Part shown: piece by piece, positions 1 to 7,768 of the stretch
Position numbering within the stretch: the first letter of the stretch is position 1
Layout: each line of letters starts with the position of its first letter
NCBI GenBank assembly: GCA_002479765.1
Contig: DLOZ01000007.1
Span: forward strand, 1-21,078
DNA: 21,078 nt
Origin: Sphingomonadales bacterium UBA7471
GTDB lineage: Bacteria > Pseudomonadota > Alphaproteobacteria > Sphingomonadales > Sphingomonadaceae
Direction: 5' to 3'
Program-made: the position numbers and the translations under genes
The notes under the pieces: generated by a model
Told to the model about the DNA's origin: nothing
The model's database searches: none
What the model saw: the letters and a program-made list of their open reading frames with translations, nothing else

Positions 1-23
1 CCTGAAACTAGTTCAGGATGACG
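1..23. repeat. Partial REP-like hairpin element at the window edge
   Basis: The first 17 bases form an inverted repeat with 6-bp arms (CCTGAA / TTCAGG) around a 5-nt loop, followed by ATGACG. Read on the other strand, this CGTCAT-CCTGAA pattern resembles the short palindromic repeats scattered between genes in sphingomonad genomes. Only one half is visible because the window starts here. It lies just beyond the stop codon of the ferredoxin gene and could also help end that transcript, although there is no T-tract. Confidence 0.4.
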
Positions 24-55
24 TTATGAAGCTCAGTTTGTTAGGGTGCTCTAAA

Positions 56-373
56 TCAATCCTCAGGCGCGATGGTGACGATTAGGCCGTCAAGCGCATC
101 GGTCACAGGAACCTGACAGGACAGGCGTGAGGTTTCGTTCCGGTGGTCGGTGCTATCGAGCAAGTCATTTTCGTCTTCGCTCATCTTCGGCAAGCGATCG
201 GCAAAGGCGGGATCGACATGAATGTGGCAGGTCGCGCACGAGCAGCAACCGCCGCACAATGCCAACAATTCGTCAAAGCCATTGTCGCGGATGACTTCCA
301 TCAGGCTCAGGCCATTTTCAGCCTCAACTTCGCGGCCTTGGCCATCGCGTGCAATTACTGTGATTTTAGCCAT
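56..373 (-). CDS. [2Fe-2S] ferredoxin, adrenodoxin type
   Basis: A 105-residue small electron-transfer protein of the adrenodoxin/plant-type ferredoxin fold. The cluster ligands are visible as C40-x5-C46-x2-C49 and C86, the spacing of vertebrate-type ferredoxins that feed cytochrome P450s, ring hydroxylases or Fe-S assembly. C43 and C44 are extra cysteines inside the cluster loop. The start MAKITVIARDG was chosen because a GGGAG ribosome site lies 7 nt upstream; the frame stays open further upstream but that part looks non-coding. The gene is divergent from trxB across about 155 bp. No P450 or ferredoxin reductase adjoins it, so the redox partner is unknown. Confidence 0.9.
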   Translation of the reverse strand: MAKITVIARDGQGREVEAENGLSLMEVIRDNGFDELLALCGGCCSCATCHIHVDPAFADRLPKMSEDENDLLDSTDHRNETSRLSCQVPVTDALDGLIVTIAPED

Positions 374-470
374 GAAAATGCTCCCTAAACCCGTGTTTCG
401 GCCCGCCTGATAAGTTGCCGACGTCATAATGTGAAGCGCTAATTTAATGGGGATAAGTCGGGCGGCGCAC

Positions 471-499
471 TTGGCCAAAGCGGCGGCGGCGCTTATGTC
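471..499 (+). promoter_or_regulatory. Possible sigma70-type promoter for trxB
   Basis: TTGGCC and TATGTC are separated by exactly 17 bp and end about 30 bp before the trxB start codon. The -35 matches the consensus at four of six positions and the -10 at three of six. This is a weak assignment made by eye. Confidence 0.25.
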
Positions 500-528
500 C
501 GGACCGAACAGAATCAGAAAGACCGTCC

Positions 529-1482
529 ATGACCGAAAATCGCCACGCCCCTGTTATCATTATCGGTTCCGGCCCAGCCGGATACACCGCGGCGGTCTAT
601 GCCGCGCGTGCCAACCTGACGCCCATGATGATTACCGGTGTTGAAGTCGGCGGGCAGTTGATGACCACGACAGAAGTCGACAATTGGCCGGGTGATGATG
701 CCGGTGTCATGGGCCCCGAGTTGATGGAGCGGATGCGCAAGCACGCCGAACGTTTCGGCACGCGGATTGAAAATGACTATATTGAAAAGGTCGATTTTTC
801 GAAGCGGCCCTTTGTCCTGACGGGTGGCGCGGGTGATTACACCGCCGACGCGGTCATCATCGCCACAGGCGCAAGCGCACAATATCTTGGCCTGCCCAGC
901 GAAACTGCGTTCATGGGCAAGGGCGTATCGGCCTGCGCAACCTGCGACGGGTTTTTCTACCGCAACAAGCCTGTCGCCGTCATCGGCGGCGGCAACACCG
1001 CGGTCGAAGAAGCTTTGTACCTCGCGAATATCGCAAGCCATGTGACCTTGGTCCACCGCCGCGACAAATTGAAGGCGGAGAAGATTTTGCAAGACCGCCT
1101 GTTCGCGCGCGAAGCCGAGGGTAAAATTACGATCAAATGGAACCACACATTGGACGAGGTTCTGGGTGACGCGATGGGTGTCACGGGCATGCGTATCGCC
1201 GCGACCGACGGCAGCGGAACCGAAGATATCGAACTGCACGGCGTATTCATCGCCATCGGGCACAAGCCAAATACCGCGATTTTCGAAGGGCATCTGGATA
1301 TGGCCGGCGGCTATATCAAGGTGCGCGGCGGTTCAGAGGGTCAGGCAACGGAAACCAGCGTCCCCGGCGTATTTGCCTGCGGCGATGTGATGGACCATAT
1401 CTATCGCCAAGCATGCACCAGCGCGGGCACGGGCTGTATGGCTGCTCTCGATGCGGAGCGGTTTATCGACGCTGTTGCGTAA
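529..1482 (+). CDS. trxB: Thioredoxin-disulfide reductase (NADPH)
   Basis: A cytoplasmic flavoprotein of 317 residues, the normal length for low-molecular-weight thioredoxin reductase. It passes electrons from NADPH through FAD and a cysteine pair to thioredoxin. The FAD-binding GSGPAG lies at residues 13-18, the redox-active CATC at C136/C139, the NADPH-binding GGGNTA at about 153-158, followed by the HRRD phosphate-contact motif, and the second FAD contact GVFACGDV at about 280-287. The ATG has only a weak GAAAG-like ribosome site. It is divergent from the ferredoxin gene and followed by a 125-bp gap that may hold the promoter of the next gene. Confidence 0.97.
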   Translation: MTENRHAPVIIIGSGPAGYTAAVYAARANLTPMMITGVEVGGQLMTTTEVDNWPGDDAGVMGPELMERMRKHAERFGTRIENDYIEKVDFSKRPFVLTGGAGDYTADAVIIATGASAQYLGLPSETAFMGKGVSACATCDGFFYRNKPVAVIGGGNTAVEEALYLANIASHVTLVHRRDKLKAEKILQDRLFAREAEGKITIKWNHTLDEVLGDAMGVTGMRIAATDGSGTEDIELHGVFIAIGHKPNTAIFEGHLDMAGGYIKVRGGSEGQATETSVPGVFACGDVMDHIYRQACTSAGTGCMAALDAERFIDAVA

Positions 1483-1553
1483 ATTGGCGGGTGCATAAGC
1501 CAAGGCCGCCCCACCCCATAACTGCCCCTATGCCGACCGCCCGCAAGATGCGG

Positions 1554-1591
1554 TTGCATGTCCATGCTGTGTGAGATAGCTAACACAGCAT
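1554..1591 (+). promoter_or_regulatory. Possible promoter with a palindrome around the -10 box
   Basis: TTGCAT (1554-1559) and TAGCTA (1577-1582) are separated by 17 bp, a plausible sigma70-type pair for the M48 peptidase gene. A perfect 9-bp inverted repeat, ATGCTGTGT (1564-1572) and ACACAGCAT (1583-1591), brackets a 10-nt centre that contains the -10 hexamer. Its position suits a repressor operator; it could instead be a hairpin in the transcript. A GGGGGG ribosome site follows before the ATG at 1608. Confidence 0.4.
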
Positions 1592-1607
1592 ATCGGGGGG
1601 AATAGAC

Positions 1608-2780
1608 ATGGCATTTGATCCAGCGACAGAGACCGCGCGTTATATTGACAGTCTGGGGCCAGAGGCGCTGCAAAAGGCCGAAAGCTATACCATCGCCACG
1701 CATTGGATGTTGTTGGCGGGGTTGGTTGTCACCGCCATTGTCACGTGGATTATTGTACGCTCGGGCTTGCTCGACCGCCTGTCAGCGAAATTGCAAAATC
1801 GCGGCTGGGCATTGCGGACATGGGCAATCTGCGTAGCGTTTTTCGTCATTTCCGCCGTCATCAGCCTGCCCTGGGGCATTTATGAGCAATGGGGTTTTGA
1901 ACGGTCCTATGGCCGGACGGACCAGCCATTGTCTGACTTCCTTGCGCAAAATGCGATTGGCATCGCGGTGTCGAGCATAATGGGCGGGCTGTTTTTCCTC
2001 GGCGTCTATGCGCTTATCCGCCGTGCGGGCAAAACATGGTGGATATGGTCCGGTGGCCTTGCGGCTTTTGCCGCGGCGGCGACGATCTTGCTCGCGCCTG
2101 TGGTGATTGAACCGATGTTCAACGAATATAAGCCAGTTCCAGCGGGGCCAGTGCGGACGGCGTTGCTTGAAATGGCGGACGAAGCCAATATTCCGCATGA
2201 CCGTGTGCTGATGTTTGATGGTTCGCGCCAATCGAACAACTTCACCGCTAATGTCTCGGGCGTTTTTGGTTCGGCGCGGATTGCGATATCCGACGTTGCG
2301 CTCAAGCAGGCGTCATTGGACGAGGTGAAGGCCGTGACGGGGCATGAGATCGGCCATTATGTTCTTGGCCATGTCTGGCGGATGGTGTTCGCCATTGTGT
2401 TCATTGCGATGCTGGGTTTCTTTTTGGCCGACCGGTTGTTCAACCGGGTCGCGGCCTTATTTGGCAGCAAAGCCACCATAGGCGACCCCGAAGGATTGCC
2501 GATATTGTCGCTGATCGTCTCGGTTCTCAGCCTATTTGCGCAGCCGGTGGTCAACAGCGTGGTACGTTCCGGCGAAAGCGAAGCCGACGCTTATTCGCTT
2601 CGGACGGTGAATTTGCCCGACGCGCTTGCTGGCGCGTTGGTGAAAACTGCCGAATATCGCTATCCGCGGCCATCGGCGCTGCAAGAATTGATATTCTACT
2701 CGCACCCGTCGGTCGAAACCCGCGTGCGCCGCGCGATGGACTGGAAAGCCGAACAGTTGAAAAAAGCGGCGCCGCGTTAG
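1608..2780 (+). CDS. M48-family (Ste24-like) membrane zinc metalloprotease
   Basis: A 390-residue integral membrane protease. An N-terminal M48_N-type region has hydrophobic segments near residues 33-50, 71-90, 115-136 and 146-167. The catalytic HEIGH lies at 246-250, with two zinc-binding histidines and the catalytic glutamate. The third zinc ligand is probably E323 in the downstream ESEAD motif, and two further hydrophobic stretches lie near 258-273 and 297-312. The length and layout match CAAX-prenyl-protease/Ste24-type bacterial proteins rather than the shorter HtpX. These are usually linked to membrane protein quality control; the substrate here is unknown. The ATG follows a G-rich ribosome site. 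The gene is convergent with glcB, separated by only 9 bp. Confidence 0.92.
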   Translation: MAFDPATETARYIDSLGPEALQKAESYTIATHWMLLAGLVVTAIVTWIIVRSGLLDRLSAKLQNRGWALRTWAICVAFFVISAVISLPWGIYEQWGFERSYGRTDQPLSDFLAQNAIGIAVSSIMGGLFFLGVYALIRRAGKTWWIWSGGLAAFAAAATILLAPVVIEPMFNEYKPVPAGPVRTALLEMADEANIPHDRVLMFDGSRQSNNFTANVSGVFGSARIAISDVALKQASLDEVKAVTGHEIGHYVLGHVWRMVFAIVFIAMLGFFLADRLFNRVAALFGSKATIGDPEGLPILSLIVSVLSLFAQPVVNSVVRSGESEADAYSLRTVNLPDALAGALVKTAEYRYPRPSALQELIFYSHPSVETRVRRAMDWKAEQLKKAAPR

Positions 2781-2789
2781 GTCCTGACC

Positions 2790-4862
2790 CTAAGCCGCCG
2801 CTTTCTTCTCCTGCCGGAATTTGTGCAGCAATGGTTCGGTATAGCCATTGGGCTGCGTCACGCCTTCGAAGATGAGCGCGCGGGCGGCCTTCAATGCGAT
2901 GCTGCCCGGTGTGAGCTTTTCGTAAAGCGGATCGCCCGCATTTTGCGCGTCGACCTTCGCCGCCATCTTGGTGAGCGCGGCGTCCACCTGCGCCTCCGTC
3001 GCAATGCCGTGCAGCAGCCAGTTGGCGATATGCTGCGACGAAATACGCAATGTGGCGCGGTCTTCCATCAGGCCGATGTCGTGAATGTCGGGGACCTTTG
3101 AACAGCCGACGCCTTGGTCAATCCAGCGGACGACATAGCCAAGAATGCCTTGTGCGTTATTCTCAAGCTCTTGCGTGACCTCTTCATCGGACCAATTGTG
3201 GCCGACCGGCGCAACGGGAATATTCAGCAAGGGATCAAGGCCCGGCGTCGGTTCCTGTGCCAATTCCGCCTGCCGCGCAAAAACGTCAAACTGGTGATAA
3301 TGCATCGCGTGCAGCGTTGCTGCGGTGGGTGAGGGGACCCATGCGGTGTTGGCGCCCGCCTTGGGGTGCCCGATTTTCTGCACCATCATATCGGCCATCA
3401 TATCGGGCGCGGCCCACATGCCTTTGCCGATTTGCGCTTTGCCCGAAAGGCCGCAGGCAAGGCCGATTTGGACATTGCGCGCTTCATAGGCTTGGATCCA
3501 GCTGCTGGCTTTCATCTCCGCCTTGCGGATCATGGGCCCCGCCTGCATCGCGGTGTGCATTTCGTCGCCGGTGCGATCAAGGAAGCCGGTGTTGATGAAC
3601 ACGATCCGGTCTTTCACCGCGTGAATGCATGCGGCGAGGTTGGCGGACGTGCGGCGTTCTTCGTCCATCACGCCGACCTTGATGGTGTGACGCGCAAGGC
3701 CAAGCAGTTCTTCGACCGCATCGAACAAAGCGTTGGTCAGCGCAGCTTCTTCGGGGCCGTGCATCTTGGGCTTTACGATGTAGATTGAGCCTGCGCGGCT
3801 GTTGCGATGCGTGCCAATACCTTTCAGGTCGTGCAGCGCGCACAGCGAGGTGAACAATGCGTCGAGAATGCCCTCGGGCGCTTCGCTGCCATCGGGCAAC
3901 AGCACCGCCGGATTGGTCATCAGATGCCCGACATTGCGCACGAACATCAGGCTGCGGCCAGCAAGGGTGAGGCCGTCATAATTGCGGTCGGCCTCAAGCG
4001 CGCGGGTCATGGTCCGCCCGCCTTTGTCAAACGACGCCACCAGATCGCCGCGCATCAGGCCAAGCCAGTTGGTGTAAGCCGCAACCTTGTCCTGCGCGTC
4101 GACGGCAGCAACCGAGTCTTCCAGATCGATGATCGTGGTCAGCGCAGCTTCAAGGATGACATCGGCGATATGCAGTTCATCGGTCGCGCCGATGGGGTGC
4201 GCGGGATCAACCAATATCTCGATATGCAGGCCATTTTGTTTGAACAGATAGCGTTTTGTGTCACCCGATGCGGATTGCGTAACGAAGAAATCGGACGTCC
4301 CGCCCGACAAGACGGCTTCCCAACCGGGGATGCTGTGGTTCAGGAAATTGCGCGCATAAGCGATGACGGCCGCGCCGCGATCCGCATCATAGCCACCTGG
4401 GCAGGCAGGCGGCGCATCAAGCGCGTCCGTGCCATATAATGCGTCATATAGGCTGCCCCAGCGGGCATTGGCGGCGTTGAGCACGAAGCGGTCGTTCAGG
4501 CTGGGCACAACCAACTGCGGCCCCGCCATCGTCGCGATTTCGGCGTCGACATTTTGCGTGCCAATGGCAAAGGGCGCTGGTTCGGCCACGAGATACCCAA
4601 TGTCGCGCAAAAATGCCTGATAAGCCGGCATGTCGCTGATCGGTCCGGGGTTCGCCTTGTGCCAGGCATCGATTTGTGTTTGCAGCGCGTCGCGTTTGGC
4701 GAGCAGCGCGCGGTTCACCGGCACAAACCGCGCCAGAATATCGGATAGCCCGGACCATAAAGCGTCGGCGGCTATGCCCGTGCCCGACAGCGCGCGGCTT
4801 TCAACGAAAAGCGCGAGTTCATCGGCGACCTGCAGATTTGCGCGGGTTACATATTCAGTCAT
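2790..4862 (-). CDS. glcB: Malate synthase G
   Basis: A 690-residue glyoxylate-cycle enzyme that condenses glyoxylate and acetyl-CoA to malate, allowing growth on acetate, fatty acids or glycolate. Family signatures include IIDLEDSVAAVDAQDK near the catalytic arginine/aspartate region, GTHRNSRAGSIYIVKPKMHG, and VGVMDEERRTSANL with the magnesium-binding acids. It is slightly shorter than the 723-residue E. coli enzyme. The start MTEYVTRANLQ was chosen because it has a GGAG site 8 nt upstream and begins where family homology begins; an upstream in-frame extension of 94 codons runs into the divergent gene and is rejected. No isocitrate lyase gene lies in the window. Confidence 0.96.
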   Translation of the reverse strand: MTEYVTRANLQVADELALFVESRALSGTGIAADALWSGLSDILARFVPVNRALLAKRDALQTQIDAWHKANPGPISDMPAYQAFLRDIGYLVAEPAPFAIGTQNVDAEIATMAGPQLVVPSLNDRFVLNAANARWGSLYDALYGTDALDAPPACPGGYDADRGAAVIAYARNFLNHSIPGWEAVLSGGTSDFFVTQSASGDTKRYLFKQNGLHIEILVDPAHPIGATDELHIADVILEAALTTIIDLEDSVAAVDAQDKVAAYTNWLGLMRGDLVASFDKGGRTMTRALEADRNYDGLTLAGRSLMFVRNVGHLMTNPAVLLPDGSEAPEGILDALFTSLCALHDLKGIGTHRNSRAGSIYIVKPKMHGPEEAALTNALFDAVEELLGLARHTIKVGVMDEERRTSANLAACIHAVKDRIVFINTGFLDRTGDEMHTAMQAGPMIRKAEMKASSWIQAYEARNVQIGLACGLSGKAQIGKGMWAAPDMMADMMVQKIGHPKAGANTAWVPSPTAATLHAMHYHQFDVFARQAELAQEPTPGLDPLLNIPVAPVGHNWSDEEVTQELENNAQGILGYVVRWIDQGVGCSKVPDIHDIGLMEDRATLRISSQHIANWLLHGIATEAQVDAALTKMAAKVDAQNAGDPLYEKLTPGSIALKAARALIFEGVTQPNGYTEPLLHKFRQEKKAAA

Positions 4863-4974
4863 GACTTTGGCTCCATTGGGACGTGGTGCCTGGGGAGAAA
4901 ATTTTGGTGTTGCCGCTTCCCTAGCGATAGTTTGGACGGTGCAAAAGCGTTTAATTGCTGATAACGGATGGCCC
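4863..4974. promoter_or_regulatory. Divergent control region between glcB and the isomerase gene
   Basis: The 112 bp between the two start codons must hold both promoters. On the minus strand TTTTGC and TAGGGA lie 17 bp apart and are a weak candidate for glcB. No convincing pair was found for the isomerase gene and no clear operator palindrome was seen. Confidence 0.35.
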
Positions 4975-5760
4975 ATGAAACTGACCAAGCATCTTGTTGA
5001 AAAGCCATGGGGCCGCACAGACATACCGGCGCAATTTGGCGATATGGGCGGCCGCCGCATTGGCGAGATCTGGTATGAAAACGCCGATGGCGACCCGCTG
5101 CCGATATTGGTGAAATGGCTGTTTACGTCGGAAAAGCTGTCCATTCAGGTGCACCCCAACGACGCCCAAGCGCGCGATCGCGGGTTGCAATCGGGCAAGG
5201 AAGAATGCTGGTTTGTGGTGGATGCAGAACCCGGTGCCGTGCTCGGCATTGGCACGCATCAGGATTTGGACGCAGACGCCTTGCGGGCGGCGTCGCTTTC
5301 GGGCGAGATTGAAGCGCTGATGGATTGGAAGCCAGTTGCGGCTGGCGATTATTATTATATTCCCGCCGGAACGGTGCACGCGATTGGCGCGGGCATCACG
5401 CTCGTTGAAGTGCAGCAATTCGCCGACATAACCTATCGTCTGTTCGACTATGGCCGGCCACGCGAACTGCATCTGGATGACGGTGTCGCCGTGTCCGTTG
5501 CAACGCCGTATCGCGATGCGCGATCGGGCCGCATTACCGGCGGGCAACAGATGGTCGACAGACCACATTTCCAGCTTTGGTATGTCGATGACCAAAGCCA
5601 GATTGATGCACTGGATTTGGCCGGCCGCTGTTGGATTGTGCCCCTGACGGGGACGGTTGCGGTGGCGCATGACATGGCTGCGGTGGGCGACTGTTTGATC
5701 GTGGACGCGCCGGTTGCGATGAATATATCAGCCGACGCAACATTGTTGATCGCCCGCTAA
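4975..5760 (+). CDS. Class I mannose-6-phosphate isomerase, short form
   Basis: A 261-residue cupin enzyme that interconverts mannose-6-phosphate and fructose-6-phosphate, supplying mannose precursors for surface polysaccharides. The zinc-site signature QVHPND lies at residues 58-63, with the paired glutamates E76/E77 next and PAGTVHAIG (His135) at 130-138. The length matches the short bacterial class I form, which lacks the extra domains of the roughly 390-residue E. coli ManA. The ATG at 4975 is where homology starts. The open frame extends upstream into glcB but that part is a shadow. It may supply sugar precursors to the surface-glycan genes at the far end of the window, but that link is only inferred. 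Confidence 0.88.
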   Translation: MKLTKHLVEKPWGRTDIPAQFGDMGGRRIGEIWYENADGDPLPILVKWLFTSEKLSIQVHPNDAQARDRGLQSGKEECWFVVDAEPGAVLGIGTHQDLDADALRAASLSGEIEALMDWKPVAAGDYYYIPAGTVHAIGAGITLVEVQQFADITYRLFDYGRPRELHLDDGVAVSVATPYRDARSGRITGGQQMVDRPHFQLWYVDDQSQIDALDLAGRCWIVPLTGTVAVAHDMAAVGDCLIVDAPVAMNISADATLLIAR

Positions 5761-5847
5761 ACATCATGATCTCGCGGCCGCGCGCCTCTTCGCCTTATCG
5801 CATGGCAATGGCATTGCGTCTTTTAACTGCCTGATCCGGAAAGCATT

Positions 5848-6417
5848 ATGGAAATTTTCTTCGCGTCCACCTTGCTTGTCGCCGTTGCCGAAATCGGCGA
5901 CAAGACGATGCTGCTTGCCATATTGCTGGCGACACGGTTCAAAAAGCCGCTGCCTATCATCGCCGGCATTTTTGCCGCCACAATGGCCAATCATGCACTC
6001 GCGGCGTGGGCAGGCAGTGCGCTGGCCAGTGTCTTCACGAGTGATATATTTCGCATCGCGGTCGCCATTGGTTTCATCCTGATGGCGGCATGGACGCTTA
6101 TTCCCGACAAGGTGGATGGCGATATGAAAGTCGCGTCGCAGCGCGGGGCATTTATGGCGACGACAATCGCGTTTTTCCTCGTCGAAATGGGCGATAAGAC
6201 GCAAGTCGCAACCATCGCACTTGGCGCGCAATATCATGCCGTGCTGGTGGTTGCGGCTGGAACAACATTGGGCATGATGATTGCCAATGTCCCTGCGGTC
6301 TATCTGGGTGAGAAGCTGGTGGAAAAGGTTTCGCTGCGCATCGTGCACAGGATTGCAGCGTCGATGTTCCTCTTTCTGGGGCTTTGGCAGTTGTGGGAGT
6401 TGTCGAACCCTGCCTAA
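5848..6417 (+). CDS. GDT1/TMEM165-family (UPF0016) cation transporter
   Basis: A 189-residue membrane protein with the two family-defining motifs, EIGDKT at residues 15-20 and EMGDKT at 113-118, each inside a hydrophobic segment. About six membrane helices are expected in two inverted halves joined by a polar loop near residues 88-100. Family members move Mn2+ or Ca2+ out of the cytoplasm, and bacterial members have been associated with manganese export. The start has a GGAAAG site 6 nt upstream. No yybP-ykoY-like riboswitch structure could be recognised in the 87-bp leader, and the gene is followed on the same strand by argG after 41 bp. Confidence 0.9.
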   Translation: MEIFFASTLLVAVAEIGDKTMLLAILLATRFKKPLPIIAGIFAATMANHALAAWAGSALASVFTSDIFRIAVAIGFILMAAWTLIPDKVDGDMKVASQRGAFMATTIAFFLVEMGDKTQVATIALGAQYHAVLVVAAGTTLGMMIANVPAVYLGEKLVEKVSLRIVHRIAASMFLFLGLWQLWELSNPA

Positions 6418-6458
6418 ACTGTTAGGCGCGCGGCGGATATTCAGCTTCGGAAAATGAT

Positions 6459-7679
6459 ATGACCAAAGACAGCGTTAAAAAAGTCGTCCTCGCATATTCG
6501 GGCGGGCTCGACACCAGCGTCATCCTGAAATGGCTACAGGTGGAATATGGCTGCGAAGTCGTCACCTTCACCGCCGATCTGGGGCAGGGCGAAGAGCTTG
6601 GGCCAGCACGCGACAAGGCTGTGCTGATGGGCGTGCCTGATCACAATATCTACATTGATGATTTGCGCGAAGAATTTGTGCGCGATTTCGTCTTCCCGAT
6701 GATGCGCGCCAATGCGCGGTACGAAGGCGACTATTTGTTGGGCACATCGATTGCCCGTCCGCTCATTTCGAAGCGCTTGATCGAGATTGCCGCCGAAACC
6801 GGCGCGGACGCGATTGCGCATGGCGCAACGGGCAAGGGCAATGATCAGGTGCGGTTCGAACTTTCGGCTTATGCGCTGAATCCCGACATTAAGGTGATTG
6901 CCCCTTGGCGTGAGTGGGACCTGACGAGCCGGACACGGCTGATCGAATGGGCGGAGCAACACCAGATTCCTGTGCCCAAGGACAAGCGCGGCGAAAGCCC
7001 GTTTTCGACCGACGCCAACCTGTTGCACACCTCGTCCGAAGGCAAAGTGCTTGAGGACCCATGGGATGAGACACCGGATTATGTGTACTCGCGCACCGTC
7101 AATCCAGAGGATGCGCCAGGCACGCCCGAATATATCACCATCGATTTTGAAAAGGGCGACGGCGTCGCGTTGAACGGCGAAGCGATGTCGCCCGCGACCT
7201 TGCTGGCCGCGCTGAATGATCTTGGCCGCAAGCATGGCATTGGCCGCCTTGATCTCGTCGAAAACCGCTTCGTCGGCATGAAATCGCGCGGCATGTATGA
7301 AACGCCCGGTGGCGAGATTTATGCCCGCGCCCATCGCGGCATTGAAAGCATCACGCTCGACCGCGGCGCAGCGCATCTTAAGGATGAGCTGATGCCGAAA
7401 TATGCCGAGCTTATCTATAATGGCTTCTGGTTCTCGCCCGAGCGCGAGATGCTGCAAGCCGCGATTGACCATTCGCAGACCTTGGTGTCGGGTACCGTGC
7501 GGTTGAAGCTGTATAAGGGGCTGGCGAGTGTGGTTGGCCGCAAATCGCCCAACAGCCTGTACAGCGAGAAGGTTGTGACGTTCGAAGACGACGCTGGCGC
7601 TTATGACCAAAAGGATGCGGCGGGCTTCATCAAGCTGAACGCCCTTCGCCTGCGCTTGTTGGGACAGCGTAAAGCGTAA
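6459..7679 (+). CDS. argG: Argininosuccinate synthase
   Basis: A 406-residue cytoplasmic enzyme joining citrulline and aspartate, with ATP cleaved to AMP and pyrophosphate, to form argininosuccinate in arginine synthesis. The P-loop-like AYSGGLDTS lies at residues 12-20. Further signatures are GATGKGNDQVRFE and the substrate-contacting DKRGESPFSTDANLLH (about 178-193). The length fits the common bacterial type of about 400 residues rather than the 447-residue E. coli form. The start has GGAAAA upstream. The neighbours are unrelated to arginine, so it is probably transcribed alone or behind the transporter gene. Confidence 0.97.
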   Translation: MTKDSVKKVVLAYSGGLDTSVILKWLQVEYGCEVVTFTADLGQGEELGPARDKAVLMGVPDHNIYIDDLREEFVRDFVFPMMRANARYEGDYLLGTSIARPLISKRLIEIAAETGADAIAHGATGKGNDQVRFELSAYALNPDIKVIAPWREWDLTSRTRLIEWAEQHQIPVPKDKRGESPFSTDANLLHTSSEGKVLEDPWDETPDYVYSRTVNPEDAPGTPEYITIDFEKGDGVALNGEAMSPATLLAALNDLGRKHGIGRLDLVENRFVGMKSRGMYETPGGEIYARAHRGIESITLDRGAAHLKDELMPKYAELIYNGFWFSPEREMLQAAIDHSQTLVSGTVRLKLYKGLASVVGRKSPNSLYSEKVVTFEDDAGAYDQKDAAGFIKLNALRLRLLGQRKA

Positions 7680-7768
7680 CTTCGCTGAGAAATCGCGATC
7701 AACGCGACCCCACTTTAACCGCCTGATTAAGTCTGATAGGCTCCCCCGCGAGGAAGAGGAGAGTCAAT

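Noticed and set aside
514..1293. Long open frame antisense to trxB
   Set aside because: It is a codon-composition shadow of a certain gene, with no recognisable domain or ribosome site.
4630..4974. Upstream in-frame extension of the mannose-6-phosphate isomerase
   Set aside because: It lies opposite the glcB coding region and homology begins at MKLTKH.
4863..5144. Upstream in-frame extension of malate synthase G by 94 codons
   Set aside because: It overlaps the divergent isomerase gene, lacks family similarity, and the start at 4862 has a good ribosome site.
7693..7707. Hairpin TCGCG-ATCAA-CGCGA after argG as a terminator
   Set aside because: The stem is only 5 bp and no T-tract follows.
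7715..7730. CtrA-like TTAA ... TTAA site before the amidohydrolase gene
   Set aside because: The spacer is 8 bp, not the 7 bp of the CtrA consensus.
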